Origin: Deinococcus cellulosilyticus NBRC 106333 = KACC 11606
Lineage (GTDB): Bacteria > Deinococcota > Deinococci > Deinococcales > Deinococcaceae
Reading direction: 5' to 3'
NCBI RefSeq assembly: GCF_007990775.1
Contig: NZ_BJXB01000018.1
Location: 1-64,000, forward strand
Length of the DNA stretch: 64,000 bases
Under the pieces are notes generated by a model, which did no database searches, had not been told where the DNA came from, and saw nothing but the letters and a program-made list of their open reading frames with translations. Made by a program: the position numbers and the translations under genes. This document shows, in pieces, positions 58,152 through 64,000 of the stretch; the stretch's first letter is position 1, and every line of letters begins with the position of its first letter.

Positions 58152-58970
58152 TCAGAAAGCTGTTCCAAATTGCCCCACAGTCAACACCCCTTCAGCCTGT
58201 GCTTTGCCATAAACCCCGAAGATGGGGTTTTTTTGTGCTCTTTCCCTGCTCAGACGGGTGACAGCTGCCAGGGGTTCACGTCCTGCAGTGGCATCTTTCG
58301 GGCTGACGTTGGGCATGATGCAGCGGATGCAGGCCCCGATCATTTCCAGCTCCAGGCCATTTTCCCACCTGAGTCTGGAGACCTGTTCCTCGACAAAGGG
58401 TGCAAGTTCTTCATGGTCGATCACCAGGTTCGGGCGGAAACGTTCGAGTTCCACCGGTGGATGTCCCTCTTCAGAAAGACGCTGGTTGAGGGCACGCAAA
58501 GAGGCCAGTGAAACCACATGCAGAGGCATCAGGGCCTTTCTTGTCTGCCCCTCTTTCCCCAGGCGAACCAGTCTGAGCGGTCTTCCCAGGGTTGAGGTCA
58601 GCCACCTGCTGGCATGCTCTCCGGCATCAAACCCCGAGAAAGTTTCATTGACTTTCTCAATGTCATTCCAGATGTTCACTTCACAGGGGTTTTGTGAAAT
58701 TTGCCGGGATACCCTCAGGTCACTGCACCCTGGAGACCGCAACACCAGATCATCTCCATCAAACCCAGGCTGGATCAGGGCCATCTGGTGGATTTCTCCC
58801 ATCCAGACCTGCTGGTTCTCACTGTTGATGATGATCCATTCGCGGTCCCCATCCAGACCTGCATCTGGAGTGACCCTTGCAGAAATCACCTGGATTCCGG
58901 CACAGGATTTGATGGGATAGATCCACAGGCCGACAAGCTGGAGTGCAGAAAGAAGAGGAGGGTCAGTCAT
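58152..58970 (-). CDS. MOSC-domain protein
   Basis: The 272-aa protein has the MOSC N-terminal barrel (GLWIYPIKSCAGIQV) and a C-terminal MOSC domain with the conserved Cys in IGACIRCIMPNVSP. MOSC domains bind molybdenum cofactor or carry sulfur; relatives reduce N-hydroxylated compounds (mARC, YcbX). No ferredoxin domain is attached. It converges with sufU with only 3 nt between stops and no room for a separate terminator. Confidence 0.87.
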   Translation of the reverse strand: MTDPPLLSALQLVGLWIYPIKSCAGIQVISARVTPDAGLDGDREWIIINSENQQVWMGEIHQMALIQPGFDGDDLVLRSPGCSDLRVSRQISQNPCEVNIWNDIEKVNETFSGFDAGEHASRWLTSTLGRPLRLVRLGKEGQTRKALMPLHVVSLASLRALNQRLSEEGHPPVELERFRPNLVIDHEELAPFVEEQVSRLRWENGLELEMIGACIRCIMPNVSPKDATAGREPLAAVTRLSRERAQKNPIFGVYGKAQAEGVLTVGQFGTAF

Positions 58971-59147
58971 GAAGTGTCCTTTGTTCCCTGATCTTACAAT
59001 GCCCTGATGTCCTGTGCAGATGACTTCTGGATTCGGTGCAACTGTCCTGGCCTCTCAGTCGTATTACATCAAAACCGATTACCCTGTGAAGGGTAACGAT
59101 TCAGCCCACCTGACCGCAGGCCGGGCTGGACCAAAGGAGAACTCACT

Positions 59148-59765
59148 TTGTTGGAACACCTGCAAGACCTCATTCTGAAGTTTGGTTACATCGGTATTGG
59201 TGCCACACTGCTGCTGGAAACCGGCTTCCTGATCTTTTTCTTCCTTCCCGGAGACACCCTGCTGCTCGCCGTGGGGGCCATTGCCTACACAGGAAAACTG
59301 GCGCTCGGACCTGCCATTCTGTCTGCCTTCATTGGGGCGGTGCTCGGAAATGCTGTGGGATACTGGGTGGGGGCGAAATACGGACGGGCCGTGTTCAGCA
59401 ACCAGAACAGCCGCCTGTTCAACCCTGAGAACATTGCGAAAGCCGAGCATTTCTACAACAAATACGGGGCCATGGCAATCATGCTTTCCCGCTTTGTGCC
59501 CGGCGTGCGCGCCATTGTGCCCACCATCGCTGGCATGGTTCGCATGAATTACGGCATGTTCATGCTGTTGAACATTGCCAGTGCCGCCCTGTGGACCGTC
59601 AGCCTTCCGCTGCTGGCCTACTATGTGCTGCCCCTCACGGGCCTCACCGAAAAAGAAGTTGAGAAGTACATCCTGGTGATGGTCTTCCTGGCCTTCCTGA
59701 TCCCGCTGATTCCGGTGGGCATCCGCATGCTGAAACCCAGAAAGAGCATTCAGGAAAAAGTGTAA
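59148..59765 (+). CDS. DedA-family membrane protein
   Basis: The 205-aa protein has about five membrane segments and the DedA core: FFLPGDTLLLAVGAIA, GAVLGNAVGYWVGAKYG and SRFVPGVRAIVPTIAGMVRM, which holds the conserved Arg of the family. DedA proteins help maintain the membrane potential and act as lipid scramblases or undecaprenyl-phosphate flippases. The start is TTG with AAGGAG 8 nt upstream; a second TTG follows directly. A TTACCCT-GTGA-AGGGTAA palindrome (59079-59096) lies upstream. Confidence 0.9.
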   Translation: MLEHLQDLILKFGYIGIGATLLLETGFLIFFFLPGDTLLLAVGAIAYTGKLALGPAILSAFIGAVLGNAVGYWVGAKYGRAVFSNQNSRLFNPENIAKAEHFYNKYGAMAIMLSRFVPGVRAIVPTIAGMVRMNYGMFMLLNIASAALWTVSLPLLAYYVLPLTGLTEKEVEKYILVMVFLAFLIPLIPVGIRMLKPRKSIQEKV

Positions 59766-59780
59766 GTCAAGGTGCAACAA

Positions 59781-59806
59781 AAACAGCCCCAGATCTGGGG
59801 CTGTTT
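59781..59806. terminator. Bidirectional terminator between dedA and sigA
   Basis: Perfect palindrome AAACAGCCCCAGA/TCTGGGGCTGTTT lies between convergent genes with T-rich flanks on both strands. Confidence 0.88.
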
Positions 59807-59825
59807 CTTGATGAAGCAGCAGGAT

Positions 59826-61217
<1,392 letters not shown>

Positions 61218-61254
61218 GTATCACTCCCTCACGGCAAGAATACCGCATCATAGA

Positions 61255-61302
61255 AGTGTAGCAAATTTTATGGGAGAAGTCTGGGAGACTTCACAAATTT
61301 GC
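61255..61302 (-). promoter_or_regulatory. Nested inverted repeat with embedded sigA promoter
   Basis: Outer arms GCAAATTT (61261-61268) and AAATTTGC (61295-61302) enclose a perfect GAAGTCT-GGG-AGACTTC stem (61276-61292). On the minus strand TACACT (complement of 61255-61260), a -10 candidate, follows directly. It may terminate the rsmC-like transcript and/or control sigA. Confidence 0.6.
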
Positions 61303-61331
61303 TTCACGTCTAACCCTTTACGAGGCGTGTT

Positions 61332-62453
61332 TCAGTTTCGTTCCCGAATGCCCCGCAGCACTTTATAGCTCTTGTTCTTGATGACCAGCTGAACCTTTCC
61401 ATGCTTCTGCATCAGGGGTTCATACGGCAGGAACTGGTTGGCCACCACCCAGACTTCCCCTCCGGCCCTCACGTGCTGGTAGGCCACCCGGATGAACTCC
61501 TCTGCCACTTCAAGAATCACATCTGTCCCCACATGGAAAGGTGGGTTCATGACGACCAGATCGAACTGGGCCTGTTCTGGAAGGGCACTTCCCACATCGC
61601 TGTGCAGGGCTGTCACCTTCAGACCAGCATCCCGGGCGTTGATCTCAATGCTGCGCACAGCAGCAAGGTCCTCTTCCAGCAGGGTCACTTCTGCACCCAG
61701 CTGTGCACAACGGAGACCCAGCACCCCTGCACCTGCCCCGATGTCCAGCACCTGTTTTCCTGCAGGAGAGGGGAGGTGTGAGAGAAGAAGCTGGCTTGCA
61801 TCGTCCACTTTGCCTGCACTGAACACTCCGGGTAAAGAAGTGATCTGCAGACCTTCAAAGGTGTACTGGTGGGTTCTGGCAGCTTCGATCTGGGCCTCTG
61901 CGTTCTCCTTGATGAAGCCTGCAACACGCATGCCCTTGTGCCGCTCAAGCACCTCACCTTCACCGAAAGCAGCCTTGAACCACTTGAAGTAGCGCTCAAA
62001 GCCTTTGTCCTTGTCTCCGGCAATCAGGCAGAGGCCCCCGGGCTTTGTGCGGGCAAAAGCGGCCTGCAAATATTCCCGGACAGCTTCATTGCCCTTGTCT
62101 GCAGGCAACACAGCCAGCACAGTGTCGAATTCCCCCGTCATTTCCAGAGGCAAAGCCGCCTGAACCGTCACCCTGGGATCATCCATAAACTGGCGCTGCA
62201 GCACCTCCAGAGCCGCCCTGGAACGCTCTGCCAGCGTGATTTGAGGTTCGGTCAGGTACAGGGCCACCGCGCCATTCTGTGCTGTCAGGTCCAGAATGTG
62301 CTCTCCCAGATCCACAGGAGGATTCAACAGCACGCCCAGCAGGAGCGCCTGGGCATCGTCCAGCCCTGGATACCCCCGCACCCCCGGTTTGGTGAGGATG
62401 CCCCTTTCGGGCAGTTTGGGGGGAAGTTTGGCAATTTTGAGGTCAGAATACAT
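61332..62453 (-). CDS. Class I SAM-dependent methyltransferase, RsmC/RlmG-like (rRNA guanine-N2)
   Basis: The 373-aa protein has two methyltransferase-like halves: a degenerate N-terminal one (ILDLTAQNGAVALYL) and an active C-terminal one with the SAM loop DIGAGAGVLGLRCA and the catalytic NPPF (303-306, VVMNPPFHVG). This is the layout of RsmC, which methylates a guanine of 16S rRNA. ATG 62453 is chosen over a GTG two codons upstream because TACACT/TATAGT -10 candidates lie within 4-9 nt of it (probably leaderless). Divergent from rnhB. Confidence 0.86.
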   Translation of the reverse strand: MYSDLKIAKLPPKLPERGILTKPGVRGYPGLDDAQALLLGVLLNPPVDLGEHILDLTAQNGAVALYLTEPQITLAERSRAALEVLQRQFMDDPRVTVQAALPLEMTGEFDTVLAVLPADKGNEAVREYLQAAFARTKPGGLCLIAGDKDKGFERYFKWFKAAFGEGEVLERHKGMRVAGFIKENAEAQIEAARTHQYTFEGLQITSLPGVFSAGKVDDASQLLLSHLPSPAGKQVLDIGAGAGVLGLRCAQLGAEVTLLEEDLAAVRSIEINARDAGLKVTALHSDVGSALPEQAQFDLVVMNPPFHVGTDVILEVAEEFIRVAYQHVRAGGEVWVVANQFLPYEPLMQKHGKVQLVIKNKSYKVLRGIRERN

Positions 62454-62524
62454 CAGCACTATAGTGTACTCGTTATGGTGACTGTGGACTGTGGAATTGA
62501 AGGATTTGAAAAAAGGGACCTCAG

Positions 62525-63130
62525 GTGACCCCCTCCTGGTCTTTGGAAACCCAGATCGGTGACTTCAAACTGATCCTGGGCATTGATGAGGCAGGCAGAG
62601 GGGCCCTTGCTGGACCCGTGGCTGTGGCCGGTGCGATTCTTCCTGCAGAGCGGGTGGTGTTGCCTTACCGGGACTCCAAGACCCTGAAGTTTGAACGCAG
62701 GGTGGAACTCGCTGAGCATGTGAAATCCTACGCTGTGCGCTATGCCATCAAACTGGTGCCTGCTGCTGACATTGATTCCACTGGCATCCTGAAAGTGGTG
62801 ATCCGGGCCAGCGAGGAGATCATTCAGGAGCTGCAGCCAGAAGCGGTGATCACGGATTATCTGAAGGTGAAAACAGGATTGCCCCTGCTGGCCGTTCCAA
62901 AAGCAGATGCAAATTCATACACGGTGGCTGCAGCGAGTTTGCTGGCCAAGACGGCCAGGGACCAGTACATGATTGAACTGCACGAAAAGCACCCGGAGTA
63001 CGGTTTTGCAGGACACAAGGGTTACGGGACCCAGGAGCATGTTCAGGCATTGCAGAAGCATGGGGTGACCCCGGAACACCGCAAAACCTTTGCTCCGGTG
63101 GCCCAGGGGTTGCTGTTTTCAGAGAATTGA
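62525..63130 (+). CDS. rnhB: Ribonuclease HII
   Basis: The 201-aa enzyme removes RNA and single ribonucleotides from DNA. Catalytic residues are D21 and E22 in GIDEAGRGALAGP, and D111 in ITDYLKVKTG; YRDSKTL and AAASLLAKTARD are typical. The start is GTG with AAGGGA upstream. A weak hairpin GGCTG/CAGCC followed by TTCTTTCT (63230-63252) lies ~100 nt after the stop. Confidence 0.93.
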   Translation: MTPSWSLETQIGDFKLILGIDEAGRGALAGPVAVAGAILPAERVVLPYRDSKTLKFERRVELAEHVKSYAVRYAIKLVPAADIDSTGILKVVIRASEEIIQELQPEAVITDYLKVKTGLPLLAVPKADANSYTVAAASLLAKTARDQYMIELHEKHPEYGFAGHKGYGTQEHVQALQKHGVTPEHRKTFAPVAQGLLFSEN

Positions 63131-63302
63131 AGGATTCTGCTGCATCTGAATTCCTTTTCAGATCACAAAATGCATGATTTTGAGTCAAAAATTGCAAATT
63201 TTATGGATCAATCCCTTTTCGAGGCCACTGGCTGCCTGACAGCCTTCTTTCTCTGCACAGGGAAAATTTTGCAGCTGTGGCTTTGAATTTCAAAAGGTAC
63301 GT

Positions 63303-63308
63303 TATAAT
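63303..63308 (+). promoter_or_regulatory. -10 element of the GH57 gene
   Basis: TATAAT is a perfect -10, 31 nt before the GTG start; no good -35 at 16-18 nt spacing is seen. Confidence 0.5.
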
Positions 63309-63338
63309 CTATAAAAGCAAAATTTGGGGAGTGATCTT

Positions 63339-64000
63339 GTGAGCCGTTTAGCCCTTGTACTGCACAACCATCAACCCAACGGGAACCTGCCAGATCTGCT
63401 GGAGAAAGCGCATCAGACGGCGTACCTTCCCTTCTTGAAGGTGTTACAGGAACACCCCAGAATCAAAATCAACCTGCACTATTCCGGCACCCTGCTGCAG
63501 TGGATTCAGAAAAACCACCCAACCACCCTGCAGCTTTTAAAGCAACTCGTGGAACGGGGCCAGGTGGAACTGCTCGGTGGGGGCATGCATGAACCGCTGC
63601 TTCCCCTCATTCCCAAAAGGGACCGCATGGCGCAGATTGCTGCCCAGAGGGACTGGATGGCCCAGCACCTGGGTTTCCGCAGCAAAGGGGTCTGGCTTGC
63701 CGAGTGCGCCTGGGACACCGACCTCCCTGAAACCCTCTCTGAGTGTGGGGTGGAATTCACCTTGCTGGACGACACCCAGATCCCAGAGCAGGCCCTTCCT
63801 GCGACGTATTACCTGACCGAGCACGATGGGCACAACGTGCGGGTTTTCGTGATGCAGCATCAGCTTCACAACCAGATGCCTTACGCGCAGCCTGCCACCC
63901 TGATTGAGAACATCCGGGCGCAGAAACAACTGGTGGTCCTGGGTGAGGATGGAGAAAGCCTCGGTCTGATTGGCGACACCTACCAGCGTTGCTACATCGA
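63339..64000 (+). CDS. Glycoside hydrolase family 57 protein, N-terminal part (runs off the window)
   Basis: The first 220 residues are present. Conserved GH57 regions appear in order: LHNHQP (8-13), LGGGMHEPLLPLIP (79-92) and GVWLAECAWD (117-126), where E122 fits the nucleophile of the family. GH57 enzymes are amylases, 4-alpha-glucanotransferases or branching enzymes of glycogen metabolism. The start is GTG with GGGGAG upstream. Which activity applies needs the missing C-terminal part. Confidence 0.88.
   Translation, partial: MSRLALVLHNHQPNGNLPDLLEKAHQTAYLPFLKVLQEHPRIKINLHYSGTLLQWIQKNHPTTLQLLKQLVERGQVELLGGGMHEPLLPLIPKRDRMAQIAAQRDWMAQHLGFRSKGVWLAECAWDTDLPETLSECGVEFTLLDDTQIPEQALPATYYLTEHDGHNVRVFVMQHQLHNQMPYAQPATLIENIRAQKQLVVLGEDGESLGLIGDTYQRCYI

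Overview
The window most likely comes from a Deinococcus chromosome, probably a moderate-GC mesophile. The basis is lineage-typical gene forms: a 1525-aa RpoC with the large beta' insert shared by Thermus and Deinococcus, a 1154-aa RpoB not preceded by rplJL, a SigA with an acidic spacer, a DUF4384 protein, a LysN-type aminotransferase close to the Thermus enzyme, and many genes whose start codon lies 6-7 nt after a TANNNT -10 element with no Shine-Dalgarno, the leaderless style described for Deinococcus. No database search was possible, so the genus is an inference.

Layout. 1-0.5 kb: 5' end of tuf and a tRNA-Thr/Tyr/Thr cluster behind one strong promoter. 0.6-9.2 kb: lactate dehydrogenase, a heterodimeric ABC exporter, an APH-fold kinase-like protein, a TetR regulator and a 2-phosphoglycerate kinase homologue with three ATP-cone repeats. 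9.3-13.1 kb: a hydroxyacid dehydrogenase, an SDR lacking its catalytic Tyr, and three uncharacterised proteins. 13.2-21.6 kb: rpoC and rpoB with their own promoter and a leader hairpin. 21.6-33.4 kb: single-gene units (exported protein, serine hydrolase, acyl-CoA carboxylase beta, alpha/beta hydrolase, lactonase-like MBL protein with divergent TetR, LysN-like aminotransferase, DUF4384 protein, PAS histidine kinase, WrbA). 33.9-38.5 kb: an overlapping operon (double nucleotidyltransferase, DinB, two GNATs, HAD phosphatase, Cys-cluster protein), then a four-cluster Fe-S protein. 38.5-44.9 kb: murI-rph-rdgB-heme monooxygenase, VanW, a TetR/SDR regulatory pair and a small LRV protein. 44.9-54.3 kb: a dipeptide-type uptake operon without ATPases and a complete branched-chain amino acid (Liv) uptake system. 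54.6-64 kb: glnA, sufS-sufU, a MOSC protein, DedA, sigA, an RsmC-like methyltransferase, rnhB and the start of a GH57 enzyme.

Themes. Core transcription (rpoB, rpoC, sigA) and translation (tuf, tRNAs) sit among nitrogen and peptide acquisition genes (dpp, liv, glnA) and cell-wall or nucleotide-hygiene genes (murI, rph, rdgB, vanW). No phage, insertion sequence or CRISPR array was recognised. The most distinctive features are dispersed GTAGGGGCG...CGCCCC palindromes, some placed as terminators and two bracketing the LRV gene, a series of leaderless promoters, and several inverted repeats that look like operators.
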